Assembly (NCBI RefSeq): GCF_043951915.1
Contig: NZ_JBINJD010000126.1
Location: forward strand, 1-14,574
Length of the DNA: 14,574 nt
Reading direction: 5' to 3'
Source of the DNA: Alienimonas sp043951915
Lineage (GTDB): Bacteria; Planctomycetota; Planctomycetia; Planctomycetales; Planctomycetaceae
In this document: positions 6,937-14,574 of the stretch, piece after piece
How positions within the stretch are numbered: position 1 is the stretch's first letter
Layout: each line of letters starts with the position of its first letter
The notes under the pieces: generated by a model
Told to the model about the DNA's origin: nothing
What the model saw: only the letters and a program-made list of their open reading frames with translations
The model's database searches: none
Translations under genes and position numbers: made by a program

Positions 6937-7806
6937 TCAGTCTGCCGGGTCGTCCCCCAAAGCGTCGATCAGTCCTTCCGCGGCGGTGGGAAAGCGGGGG
7001 GACCAGCCGAGGTACTCTTTGATAGCGGCATTTCGGCACCGCTTGCCGAGGCCGTCGACGCGGCCGCCCTCGCCGGTAAAGGTCGGTTCGGGGCCGCCGA
7101 GCCGTTCGGCGAGCAGGCCGTAATACTCCCGCCGGGTCAGCGGGCGGTCGTCGGAGACGAGGAACAGGTCGTCCGGCTCGGGCGCGTCCGCCGCCAGGCA
7201 GACCGCGGCGGCGAGGTCGTCCACATGCACGAGGTTCAGCCACGCGTCGGCCCGGCCGCGGACCGGTTCGCCGGCCCGCACCTGTTCCGCGGACCGCATG
7301 ACCCGACCGGGGCCGTAGATGCCGCTGGGCCGCAGCACGACGCCCACGCCCGCCCGACCGCCGAAGCGGTACCGCACGATCTGTTCCGCGGCGAGGTTCG
7401 CCCGCCCGCCGTCGCTGTCCGGCTCGGTCGGGCTCTCCTCGTCGACCCAGGCCCCGTCGCTTTGGGCGTAGACGCCGGTGGTCGAAATATAGATGTATCG
7501 TCGAGCCCCGCCGGCGGGGCTGTCCCAAGCGTTCGCCGTCCCCTCCGCGGCGACCTGCTCCCGCGAGCGATCGGAGCCGCGGTCGTAGCCGACCGCGTGC
7601 AGCACGACGTCCGGCGTCGGCAGGGCCTTTAACGACTCCGCGTCCGTCACGTCGCCGACGACCGCCCCCCAACCGCGGCGCTCGAACTCCGCGGCGGTCT
7701 CCGGCGAGCGGGTCAGGCAGACGACGCGATGACCGGCCTCCTGCCAGCGGGCGGCGACCCGCCGGCCGAGGTAGCCGCAGCCGAGGACGAGGCGGGTTTG
7801 GCTCAT
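6937..7806 (-). CDS. NAD(P)-binding atypical SDR, YeeZ-like epimerase/dehydratase fold
   Basis: A 289-aa cytosolic Rossmann-fold protein. The dinucleotide-binding motif is at the very start (LVLGCGYLGRRVAARW, residues 6-21). ISTTGVYAQ (107-115), LRPSGIYGPGR (158-168) and LNLVHVDDLAAAV (190-202) are the usual landmarks of NAD-dependent epimerase-like proteins, and the last of these matches E. coli YeeZ-type proteins well. The catalytic YxxxK of extended SDRs is missing: in the place expected from E141 there is G133-x-x-x-N137. YeeZ-type SDRs also lack it, so this may bind NAD(P) without classical redox chemistry. The start is the ATG at 7804-7806, chosen because the Rossmann strand begins six residues later and because it overlaps the upstream stop as ATGA, a sign of translational coupling. 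The substrate is unknown. Confidence 0.88.
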   Translation of the reverse strand: MSQTRLVLGCGYLGRRVAARWQEAGHRVVCLTRSPETAAEFERRGWGAVVGDVTDAESLKALPTPDVVLHAVGYDRGSDRSREQVAAEGTANAWDSPAGGARRYIYISTTGVYAQSDGAWVDEESPTEPDSDGGRANLAAEQIVRYRFGGRAGVGVVLRPSGIYGPGRVMRSAEQVRAGEPVRGRADAWLNLVHVDDLAAAVCLAADAPEPDDLFLVSDDRPLTRREYYGLLAERLGGPEPTFTGEGGRVDGLGKRCRNAAIKEYLGWSPRFPTAAEGLIDALGDDPAD

Positions 7807-8309
7807 CGTTTCCCTTTGAATCGCGGGGCGAGGGGGCCGTCGGCGGGCAAGGCGGCAGCGAGGAACGCGGCGAGGTCGGCGCTGGGATCCTCTCCGGCGA
7901 CCCGCCGCGGGGTCTCCGGGCCGGCGAGCCCGGCGGCGAGGACGCCCAGCCGCGCGCGGGTCGCGGCGAGGAACGCCGCCAGTTCCTCCGCCGCCAGGTC
8001 CCGCCGCACCAGCGTCGTGCGGTCCGCGGCGCGGCGCCGCACCAATTCGGCCAGCGTGTCGCCCTGGGAGCGGTACAGCCGCGGCGTGCCGTCGCCGGCG
8101 GAGCGGAAGGCCCGGGCCAGCCGGCCGGCGGAGTCGAAATGATCGGCGACGGCGCCCCCGCAATACACGCTCACGCGGCCGTCCCGGTGGACGCCGGCGA
8201 CGACCGGGTTCTGCTCCTCCGGCAGATTCGGCAGGACGCGCTCCGCCCGCCGCACGAGCGCGACGGCCTCAGCGAACAGGTCCTCGCGGTCGGCTTCGGT
8301 GCGGGCCAC
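7803..8309 (-). CDS. Uncharacterised 168-aa protein, coupled to the SDR
   Basis: A 168-aa soluble protein that I do not recognise. The sequence shows a helical N-terminus, then a segment that looks like a small beta unit (NPVVAGVHRDGRVSVYCGGAVADHF, about residues 34-58), then helices rich in Ala, Arg and Leu. The end is basic (APRFKGKR). There is no signal peptide or membrane span. The start is a GTG at 8307-8309; there is no ATG in the N-terminal half, and no Shine-Dalgarno is visible, so the exact start is uncertain. Its TGA overlaps the ATG of the SDR gene in the 4-bp arrangement ATGA, so the two products are probably made together and may act together. The long GC-rich frames here allow chance ORFs, but the coupling and the mixed central residues favour a real gene. 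Confidence 0.72.
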   Translation of the reverse strand: MARTEADREDLFAEAVALVRRAERVLPNLPEEQNPVVAGVHRDGRVSVYCGGAVADHFDSAGRLARAFRSAGDGTPRLYRSQGDTLAELVRRRAADRTTLVRRDLAAEELAAFLAATRARLGVLAAGLAGPETPRRVAGEDPSADLAAFLAAALPADGPLAPRFKGKR

Positions 8310-8429
8310 CGGGGGGAGCGGGAACGGGGGGACGACGGGCGACCGCCCGGGGGCGAGCGGGGGGTCTCACAGGTTACCCTTCCCCCGTCGCCGTCCCCAC
8401 GCTCGCCCCCAGAAGTCGTTCCCCGCCCG
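8310..8429. promoter_or_regulatory. Divergent promoter region with an 11-bp inverted repeat
   Basis: This 120-bp region must drive the 168-aa/SDR unit leftward and the M24-like gene rightward. GGGGGCGAGCG at 8349-8359 and CGCTCGCCCCC at 8400-8410 are exact reverse complements. With a one-base bulge the pairing extends by GGGG (8360-8363) with CCCC (8395-8398), leaving a loop of about 31 nt. The arms are placed so that a regulator could act on both genes, or RNA from either gene could fold. No clear -35/-10 boxes are seen; the AT-richest spot is the acaggttaccctt near 8370-8381. Confidence 0.45.
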
Positions 8430-9608
8430 ATGTCGCACCCGGCGAGCAGCGCGGAAATGGACATCTTCGACCCGGACCGGCTCGCCCGCGCCCAGGCCCG
8501 GCAGGAGGCGATCGCGGAACTGATCGACGCCCGCGGGCTGGACGCGGTTTTGCTGACGGAGCCGGCGAACCTCGCCTGGATCACCTGCGGGGCGGACCTG
8601 TCCGGCGGGGCCACCGGAGCGGAGGGCGACGCGGCGGCGGCGGTGTTCCTCACGCGGCGGTCGCGGGTGGTCGTCTGCTCCGACGCCGACAGTCCCCACC
8701 TGTTCGACCGCGAACTGCCGGGGCTGGGGTTCCAACTCAAGCAGCGCCCCTGGCGGCAGCCGCGGGCCGAGTTGCTGTGCGACCTGTGCCGCGGCCGGTC
8801 CGTGGGGGTCGACCGGCCGCGAGGGTTCGACGAACCCGCGGACGCCCCGACCGATCTGCGGGCCGCCCTGGCGGAGCTGCGGGCCGTCCCGGACCCGGCG
8901 GACGCCGCGGCGCTGGCGGAACTGGCGGCGGACGTGGCCCACGCCGTCGAGGCGACCTGCCGCGGGGCGAGCCCGGGGCGGACCGAGAGCGACTTCGCCG
9001 GGGAGGTCGCCCACCGGCTGCTGCGTCGCGGGATCACGCCGGCGCTGATCCGGGCCGCGGGCGACGGCCGGGCGGACGACCAGCCGCACTACGCCTTCGA
9101 CCGCCGCCCCGTCCGACGACGGCTGGCCCTGAAGGCGATCGGCCGGCGGGGCGGCCTGCACGCCCACTGCGGCCGCACGATCGCCTTCGCCGCCCTGCCC
9201 CCGGACCAGCGGGAGACGCTGCGGTCCGCCCACGGTCGGGCCGCCCGGGTGCAGGCCGCCGGGCTGCATCACGCCCGCGCCGGCGTCGCCTGGCCGGACG
9301 TGTGGGCGCCCGTCGCCCGGGTTTACGAGAAGACCGGCCCCGCGGCCGACTGGGAGACCGCCCCCGTCGCCCTGCGGACCGGCTTCGCCCCGACCGAAGC
9401 GATCCTCGGCCCGGACGCCGCGGAAACCCTGCGGCCGGGCGTCCCGCTGGTCTGGCAACCGCGGATCGGCCCGGCGGCGCTGTGCGACACGGCCCTCGTC
9501 ACGCCGGACGGCCCCGCGGAGCCCGTCACCGGCATGGAGGACTGGCCGCGGGTGAAGGTCCGCGTCGGCGAGGAAACGTATCGCCGCCCCGGCGTGTTGG
9601 AGCTGTGA
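8430..9608 (+). CDS. M24 (creatinase/aminopeptidase P-like) fold protein, probably non-catalytic
   Basis: A 392-aa protein with the two-domain layout of COG0006 proteins. The N-terminal creatinase-like domain covers about 15-150 (AELIDARGLDAVLLTEPANLAWITCG at 29-54, then strands and an LRAVPDP linker near 150). A pita-bread-like domain covers about 160-370. In active M24 enzymes five ligands (D, D, H, E, E) bind two metals. Here the DxG...D region reads LHAHCGRTIAF (243-253), the usual HGxG region reads RTGFAPTEAIL (316-326), and the Glu positions near the end read VWQPRIGPAALCDTALV (341-357). None keeps the ligands. This is an inference from the motifs, not an alignment. The start is the ATG at 8430; an ATG at 8457 is an alternative, and neither has a good Shine-Dalgarno. 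There is no signal peptide. A pseudo-enzyme role is possible; the substrate is unknown. Confidence 0.78.
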   Translation: MSHPASSAEMDIFDPDRLARAQARQEAIAELIDARGLDAVLLTEPANLAWITCGADLSGGATGAEGDAAAAVFLTRRSRVVVCSDADSPHLFDRELPGLGFQLKQRPWRQPRAELLCDLCRGRSVGVDRPRGFDEPADAPTDLRAALAELRAVPDPADAAALAELAADVAHAVEATCRGASPGRTESDFAGEVAHRLLRRGITPALIRAAGDGRADDQPHYAFDRRPVRRRLALKAIGRRGGLHAHCGRTIAFAALPPDQRETLRSAHGRAARVQAAGLHHARAGVAWPDVWAPVARVYEKTGPAADWETAPVALRTGFAPTEAILGPDAAETLRPGVPLVWQPRIGPAALCDTALVTPDGPAEPVTGMEDWPRVKVRVGEETYRRPGVLEL

Positions 9609-9612
9609 GGAC

Positions 9613-9630
9613 CTCGGGCCGCGACCCGAG
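9613..9630 (+). other. Small hairpin after the M24-like gene
   Basis: CTCGGG at 9613-9618 pairs with CCCGAG at 9625-9630 around a 6-nt loop, 4 nt after the stop codon. No T-run follows (ctgataaagtg), so it is at best a weak terminator. Confidence 0.35.
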
Positions 9631-9690
9631 CTGATAAAGTGTCCTGCATCCAATTCCTGCTCCCCGACCTCGGTCGGTCGGGTATCCATC

Positions 9691-9695
9691 GAGGT
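9691..9695 (+). promoter_or_regulatory. Ribosome binding site that fixes the start at 9704
   Basis: GAGGT at 9691-9695 lies 8 nt ahead of the ATG at 9704-9706. An in-frame TTG at 9695-9697 is three codons earlier but overlaps this site, so the ATG is the better start. The site also forms the right arm of a possible 6-bp stem (ACCTCG 9667-9672 with CGAGGT 9690-9695, 17-nt loop), which could partly hide it. Confidence 0.55.
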
Positions 9696-9703
9696 TGGAC
9701 GCG

Positions 9704-10720
9704 ATGCTCACGCCCCTGCTCACGGCCAGCCTGCTCCTCGCCCCGCCCGCGGCGGACCCGCCGAAGCTGCCGGAGGGGGTGCGGGCGTACGACTCGTTCG
9801 AGAAGGTCCGGCCGGGGCAGTACCTCGTCGGTTCCAAGGGCGGCGACGGCTGGCTCGGGCCGTGGGTCCCCGAGCCCCTGTTAGCAAACAGCCCCTACCC
9901 CTCCCGGCACCCGCGGCGGGCGGACCACCTGTTGGGGATGGCGGACTCGCTGCGGCTGCCCGGCGTCGTCTCCGCCGGCGGGTCAGTCAGCAGCGTGGCC
10001 CTGGACCCGCACCTCGGGGCCGTCAGCCGACGGTTGGCGCACCCGGTCGGCCTGCCGGGCACGACCACCTACATCGGCGTGCTGATCAAGCCGGAGGGCC
10101 GGCTGCACGCCGGCAGCCTCGACGGCTGCTTCGGCCTAATCCTGAACTGGCGGCCGCTGCCGACGCCAGGAAACGAAGTGAACTATAAACAGCATCATTG
10201 GAAAACGAGGACGCACGAGATCGCCGTCGGCAAGCCGTGGACGGATACCGAGCAAAACCCCAAGCCGATCTCCCGCACCCGGGAGTGGTGCCTGTTTCAG
10301 TTAGAATCCTTGTTCAAGCCGCTCCGGGCGGCGGGGCGGCCGCTCAACGTAGGGCCGGGCCCCCTCAGCCTCAGCATGGGCGGCGGACATGCATACCTAG
10401 GGGACCAGGTCACCACGGGCGAGGCGCCGGTCCCGGGAGCGACGACCCTGCTGGTGCTCCGCGTTGAGGTCTCCCGGGACGGGACGGAGGCCGTCTGCAG
10501 CGCGTTTGTCGATCCCGACCCGACAAGGCCGGAACCCGCCCCCGAGGCGGCGGTGCTCACGCGAGGCGGCTTGGCCGTTAATGCTAGCGTCAGTGGGAGC
10601 GTCGGCGGACCCGGCTTTCCAGTCTGTATCACGCTGTTTTCCAGCGGGGCGGTGACGTTCGACGAACTGCGGGTGGCGGACACCCTCGCCGGGGCCGCGG
10701 GGATCGCGAACGCGAAATAG
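9704..10720 (+). CDS. Secreted protein of unknown function (338 aa)
   Basis: The N-terminus (MLTPLLTASLLLAPPAADPPK) looks like a Sec signal peptide cleaved near residue 17, so the protein probably acts outside the cytoplasm. The mature part is rich in Gly, Pro and predicted beta-strands. Its end (SSGAVTFDELRVADTLAGAAG) resembles the closing strand of LamG/concanavalin-like jelly-roll domains common in planctomycete secreted proteins. This is a weak resemblance, and no catalytic motif is visible. Middle features include YIGVLIKPEGRLHAGSLDGCFGLILNW and TREWCLFQLESLFKP; Cys residues are few. Codons between about 10165 and 10335 are unusually AT-rich for this window (runs such as TAT AAA CAG CAT CAT, and TTA for Leu), which may point to recent gain or low expression. 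It is convergent with cpaE, with a 28-bp gap and no clear terminator. I cannot assign a function. Confidence 0.75.
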   Translation: MLTPLLTASLLLAPPAADPPKLPEGVRAYDSFEKVRPGQYLVGSKGGDGWLGPWVPEPLLANSPYPSRHPRRADHLLGMADSLRLPGVVSAGGSVSSVALDPHLGAVSRRLAHPVGLPGTTTYIGVLIKPEGRLHAGSLDGCFGLILNWRPLPTPGNEVNYKQHHWKTRTHEIAVGKPWTDTEQNPKPISRTREWCLFQLESLFKPLRAAGRPLNVGPGPLSLSMGGGHAYLGDQVTTGEAPVPGATTLLVLRVEVSRDGTEAVCSAFVDPDPTRPEPAPEAAVLTRGGLAVNASVSGSVGGPGFPVCITLFSSGAVTFDELRVADTLAGAAGIANAK

Positions 10721-10748
10721 CGAGTTTCGGCCCGCAGCGATCGCCCGC

Positions 10749-11960
<1,212 letters not shown>

Positions 11961-12102
11961 CGCGGTGCGAGAGGGCGTGGGGGAGTCGAAACCGGTCCGG
12001 GGGCGTCGGACGGGGGGAGCGGCGAACGCAAGACTGCGTCACGACGGGGACCGGTGCGGCGGCAATTCGGACGCGGAGGTCGAAGGGCCCGTGACGGCGG
12101 CA
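11961..12102 (-). promoter_or_regulatory. cpaE leader with a nested inverted repeat
   Basis: The transcript leading into cpaE can fold on itself. ACCGGTCC (11991-11998) pairs with GGACCGGT (12048-12055), CGTCG (12004-12008) with CGACG (12042-12046), and ACGCA (12026-12030) with TGCGT (12035-12039) around a 4-nt loop. The three stems nest in order with unpaired bases between, and the outer arm ends 30 bp upstream of the cpaE ATG. It may cut read-through, stabilise the mRNA or form a binding site. No promoter boxes and no T-run are clear. Confidence 0.4.
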
Positions 12103-12158
12103 ACGGTTCGTCGCGGCGACGACGGTTCGTCGCGGCGACGACGGTTCGTCGCGGCGAC
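12103..12158. repeat. Three tandem 19-bp repeats next to the secretin stop codon
   Basis: The unit ACGGTTCGTCGCGGCGACG occurs at 12103-12121 and 12122-12140, and the third copy at 12141-12158 lacks only the last base. The first two are identical, and the array touches the secretin stop codon (12159-12161). Each unit contains CGTCGC-G-GCGACG, a near-perfect dyad, so the array also offers three evenly spaced palindromes about two helical turns apart. This spacing would suit binding of a protein on one face of the DNA, but replication slippage of a GC-rich word would give the same pattern. There are no spacers, so it is not a CRISPR. Confidence 0.85.
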
Positions 12159-14465
12159 TCAGCGGCGAATCGGCGGCGGAGCCGTGACGCGGCCGGTTCC
12201 GAACGAACCGAAGTCGGGCCTCGAGCCGTCCGCGGTCTCGTCGGCCGTCGCGGGCGGTGCGACCGCCGGGGCGGCCTGCGGGAACGCGTGCTGATACGCC
12301 GCCGGCACGACGCGGGGAGCGCCGGCCCGCTGGCCGCTCACCGGTTGGTACCCGCCGACGGCCCGGTGAACCTGCGGGGTCGGGGCCGTCGCGGAGCGAT
12401 GGCGGGCCGGGGCGAAGCTCGGGGCGAAGCGGTTCGCCTCGCGGGCCGGGGCGGCGTCGGCTCCGGCGTCCGGGGCGGCGGCGGGGGCGTCCTCGGTCGG
12501 CACCGGGGCGGGCGCCGGTTCGATCGGCAGGGCGGGCGGTTGGGCGCCGCCCGGAACGCTCCGCGACGGGGTCCGCGGCGGCATGCTGAGGTTCGGGCTG
12601 CCGGCGGGCGCGGGGCTCGCGTTCGGCAGGGACCGCCCGCCGTCGATCGGCATGGGCGCCGCCGGCACGAAGTCGCCGGTCGGAGCGTGCTCGATCGGCG
12701 GGGGGAACCCGGTCGGCGCGCCGGCGGGAACCGGCTGGCCGTCGCTGTGCGGGGCGAACGTCTGCGGGGGGAGGCTCGCGGCGGGGTAGCCGGCGCCGAC
12801 GAACCCGCCCGGAGCCCCCGCGATCCCGCCGGCGTTGCAAACGGGGCCGCAGGTCGGGCCGCAACCGGGGGTGCTGCCGGGGCCGCACGGGTCGGCGCCG
12901 GGCACCTCGAGCACCCCCAGCCCGAACAGTTCGCGGGTGGTCGGGGCGGCGGAGGAGCGGCCGGGCCCGCCGCACGGCACCTCGTGCGGGTCCAGCCCGG
13001 CGACGGGGTGCGGGGTGACGAGGATCACCAGTTCGGTCTCGGCCTCCTCGAACTTCACCCGCCGGAACGCCGCCCCGATGCCGGGCAGTTCGCCGAGGAG
13101 GGGAATCTTCTGGGCGGCGGCCTGCTGGGTGTTCTGGATCAGGCCGGCGATCATCAGCGTCTTGCCGAACTCCAGTTCGACCTGCGTGTTCGTCTGCCGC
13201 TGGGACAGGCCGGGCACCGTGGTGCCGGAGATCGTCGTGCCGCGGGAGAAGTCGAGGTCGGAGACGCTGGCGGCCAGTTCCAGCCGGACGCGGCCGCCGC
13301 CGAGGATGATCGGCACCGCGGACAGTTCCACGCCGTAGGGGCGGTACTCGATGCCCACGGCGCCCAGGCCCTGCGGGATGGGGACGGGGAACTCGCCGCC
13401 GGCCTGGAAGTAGCTGGGCCGCCCGTTGCTGGCGACCTGCACCGGCTCGCTGAGGACCTTCAGCAGTCGTTCCTCCCGCAGCGCCCGCACGAACGCCTGA
13501 AAGACGCCGGAGCTGCTGATCACGCCCGCGGCGAGCGTGGGGTTGGAGATCGCGGCCGCCGGGAACTGCAGGCTCGGCGTGCCGCCCAGCGGCAGGCCGG
13601 TGTTGCCGGAGCCCACCCCGCCGATGCCCGACAGCGGGACGACGTCGCCCACCGTGCTGCTGAAGAACCCGTCCTCGCCGAACCAGCTGAGGTTGATGCC
13701 CATCTCCTGGGCCTTGCTCCGCTGCACCTCCATAAACACGACGTTCAACTGAACCTGCTGCGGGGCGGCGACCCGCATCTGGTTCAGGATGTTCTCCGGC
13801 GGAAAGTACTGGCCGGCGACCTCGACGATCTGGGACACCTGCTCCGGCCGGGTGATCCAGCCGCGGAGCACCACGCTGGTGTCGGTCAGGCCGTAGACCT
13901 CCACGGCGGTGCCTGGGAACAGCCGATCGACCGCGGCCTGCAGAGCCCGGGCGTCGGCGGTGACGAGCACCTCGATGGAGAACGTCCGCTGATTGCCGTC
14001 CTCGTCCACGGCCAACAGGTCGACCTGGGTGACGCCGGGGCTGGCGGCGTAGAGCCGCAGGGAGGCGTTGTCCTCCGCGGTGACGGTGACGACGTTCTCG
14101 TCGAACCCGCCGGCGTCCGTCCATTTCATGCCCGGCGGCAGCAGGATCCGCTTGGCGTAGGTCTTGACGATCTCGGTCTTGGTGCGGGGCCCGGAAAGCC
14201 GCACGACCGATTCCGTCGCGGCGCCCGCGGGGGCCTCCGCGGGTTCGGCGGTCGCCAGTCCCGGCGTCGCCTCGCCGATCGCCTCCGCCGCGGGGGCGGG
14301 CGGTCCGCCGCCGTCCTGGGCCCACCCCAGCGCCGGCACGGCCAGCAACGCCCCGGCGCCGAGGAATCGTCGCCAACGAGCGGACCGCCGGAGCGCGCGG
14401 GGGACGGCCGAACCGGACTCCGCGCACCCCGGGGCGATCGGGCGGGCGGTGCGAACGACAGGCAT
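12159..14465 (-). CDS. cpaC: Tad/Flp pilus outer-membrane secretin (CpaC/RcpA)
   Basis: A 768-aa secretin that should form the outer-membrane ring through which the Flp pilus passes. Residues 23-49 form a long Sec signal with basic residues ahead of FLGAGALLAVPALGWA. Residues 87-168 match the pilus-secretin N-terminal domain, 172-220 a BON-like domain, and 235-486 the secretin barrel domain with PLLGELPGIGAAFR (455-468) and ETELVILVTPHPV (476-488). After it comes a tail of about 280 residues, mostly Pro, Ala and Gly, with a Cys cluster CGPGSTPGCGPTCGPVC (527-543); usual CpaC proteins are much shorter. The start is the ATG at 14463-14465, supported by GGAG at 14473-14476, 7 nt upstream. It is followed by cpaE on the same strand. 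The gene upstream is outside the window. Confidence 0.92.
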   Translation of the reverse strand: MPVVRTARPIAPGCAESGSAVPRALRRSARWRRFLGAGALLAVPALGWAQDGGGPPAPAAEAIGEATPGLATAEPAEAPAGAATESVVRLSGPRTKTEIVKTYAKRILLPPGMKWTDAGGFDENVVTVTAEDNASLRLYAASPGVTQVDLLAVDEDGNQRTFSIEVLVTADARALQAAVDRLFPGTAVEVYGLTDTSVVLRGWITRPEQVSQIVEVAGQYFPPENILNQMRVAAPQQVQLNVVFMEVQRSKAQEMGINLSWFGEDGFFSSTVGDVVPLSGIGGVGSGNTGLPLGGTPSLQFPAAAISNPTLAAGVISSSGVFQAFVRALREERLLKVLSEPVQVASNGRPSYFQAGGEFPVPIPQGLGAVGIEYRPYGVELSAVPIILGGGRVRLELAASVSDLDFSRGTTISGTTVPGLSQRQTNTQVELEFGKTLMIAGLIQNTQQAAAQKIPLLGELPGIGAAFRRVKFEEAETELVILVTPHPVAGLDPHEVPCGGPGRSSAAPTTRELFGLGVLEVPGADPCGPGSTPGCGPTCGPVCNAGGIAGAPGGFVGAGYPAASLPPQTFAPHSDGQPVPAGAPTGFPPPIEHAPTGDFVPAAPMPIDGGRSLPNASPAPAGSPNLSMPPRTPSRSVPGGAQPPALPIEPAPAPVPTEDAPAAAPDAGADAAPAREANRFAPSFAPARHRSATAPTPQVHRAVGGYQPVSGQRAGAPRVVPAAYQHAFPQAAPAVAPPATADETADGSRPDFGSFGTGRVTAPPPIRR

Positions 14466-14472
14466 CGGGCGG

Positions 14473-14476
14473 CTCC
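14473..14476 (-). promoter_or_regulatory. Ribosome binding site of the secretin gene
   Basis: On the minus strand GGAG lies 7 nt ahead of the ATG at 14465. It is one of the few clear Shine-Dalgarno sites in the window, and it supports this start, which places the hydrophobic signal segment at residues 34-49. Confidence 0.55.
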
Positions 14477-14574
14477 GGGGGGAGTGGCGGCCCCCGGCCG
14501 ACCGGGCCCTGCGGGCGCGGTCCGGTCGTACGGGCAGGGGCGGTCGTGACGGTTCATCGGCCGACCGCCCCCCG

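Noticed and set aside
10721..10748. A shared terminator between the secreted protein gene and cpaE
   Set aside because: The 28-bp gap has no inverted repeat or T-run of useful strength.
12103..12158. The tandem 19-bp repeats as a CRISPR array
   Set aside because: The copies are head-to-tail with no spacers, and no cas genes are present.
14126..14557. A 143-codon minus-strand frame starting upstream of the secretin
   Set aside because: It overlaps the secretin N-terminal region in another frame, is Arg/Pro-rich, and has no domain.
14554..14574. A TGA on the minus strand at 14554-14556 that could end an upstream gene such as cpaB
   Set aside because: Only six codons (RGAVGR) are visible before it, too few to call a gene. 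It cannot be judged without the flanking sequence.

Overview
The window looks like chromosomal DNA from a high-GC member of the Planctomycetota. The evidence is the very high GC content, a Ser/Thr kinase with the N-terminal 'xGRPxDLxxxCxRHPEFAxELRELF' segment common in planctomycetes, a secreted Cys-type sulfatase, a secretin with a long Pro/Ala tail carrying CGP repeats, and mostly weak or absent Shine-Dalgarno sequences. I cannot name the genus from sequence alone; an Alienimonas-like organism is a guess. There are 13 protein genes, no RNA genes, no insertion sequences and no CRISPR array. Gene density is high: the largest gap between genes is 217 bp.

Layout. 57-1202 (-) is a beta-class DNA methyltransferase with no restriction enzyme beside it, facing away from a small 82-aa gene (1420-1668, +). 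4908-1732 (-) is a probable two-gene unit: a CorA-type divalent cation transporter followed by a Ser/Thr kinase with a C-terminal multi-pass membrane domain. 4956-6455 (+) is a secreted sulfatase, divergent from corA and closed by a perfect 15-bp terminator hairpin. 8309-6516 (-) is a likely operon: an unknown 168-aa protein with a GTG start, a YeeZ-like atypical SDR whose ATG overlaps the previous stop (ATGA), and a DUF3140 protein. 8430-9608 (+) is an M24/creatinase-fold protein that appears to lack the metal ligands. 9704-10720 (+) is a secreted protein of unknown function. 14465-10749 (-) carries two parts of a Tad/Flp pilus system: the CpaC/RcpA secretin and the CpaE-type ATPase.

How the genes fit together. 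The two Tad genes form the clearest functional pair (outer-membrane channel plus localisation or assembly ATPase). Their usual partners cpaF, tadB and tadC do not follow; a convergent unknown gene sits there instead. The 198-bp gap between them holds three perfect tandem 19-bp repeats and a nested inverted repeat, which might set the relative output of the two genes. The CorA and kinase pair could link ion transport to phosphorylation signalling, but only adjacency supports this.

The points most worth a second look are the CpaE P-loop lacking both lysines, the M24 protein without its active site, the tandem repeats in the Tad locus, and the long secretin tail. I see no defence island or other clearly new multi-gene system in this window.
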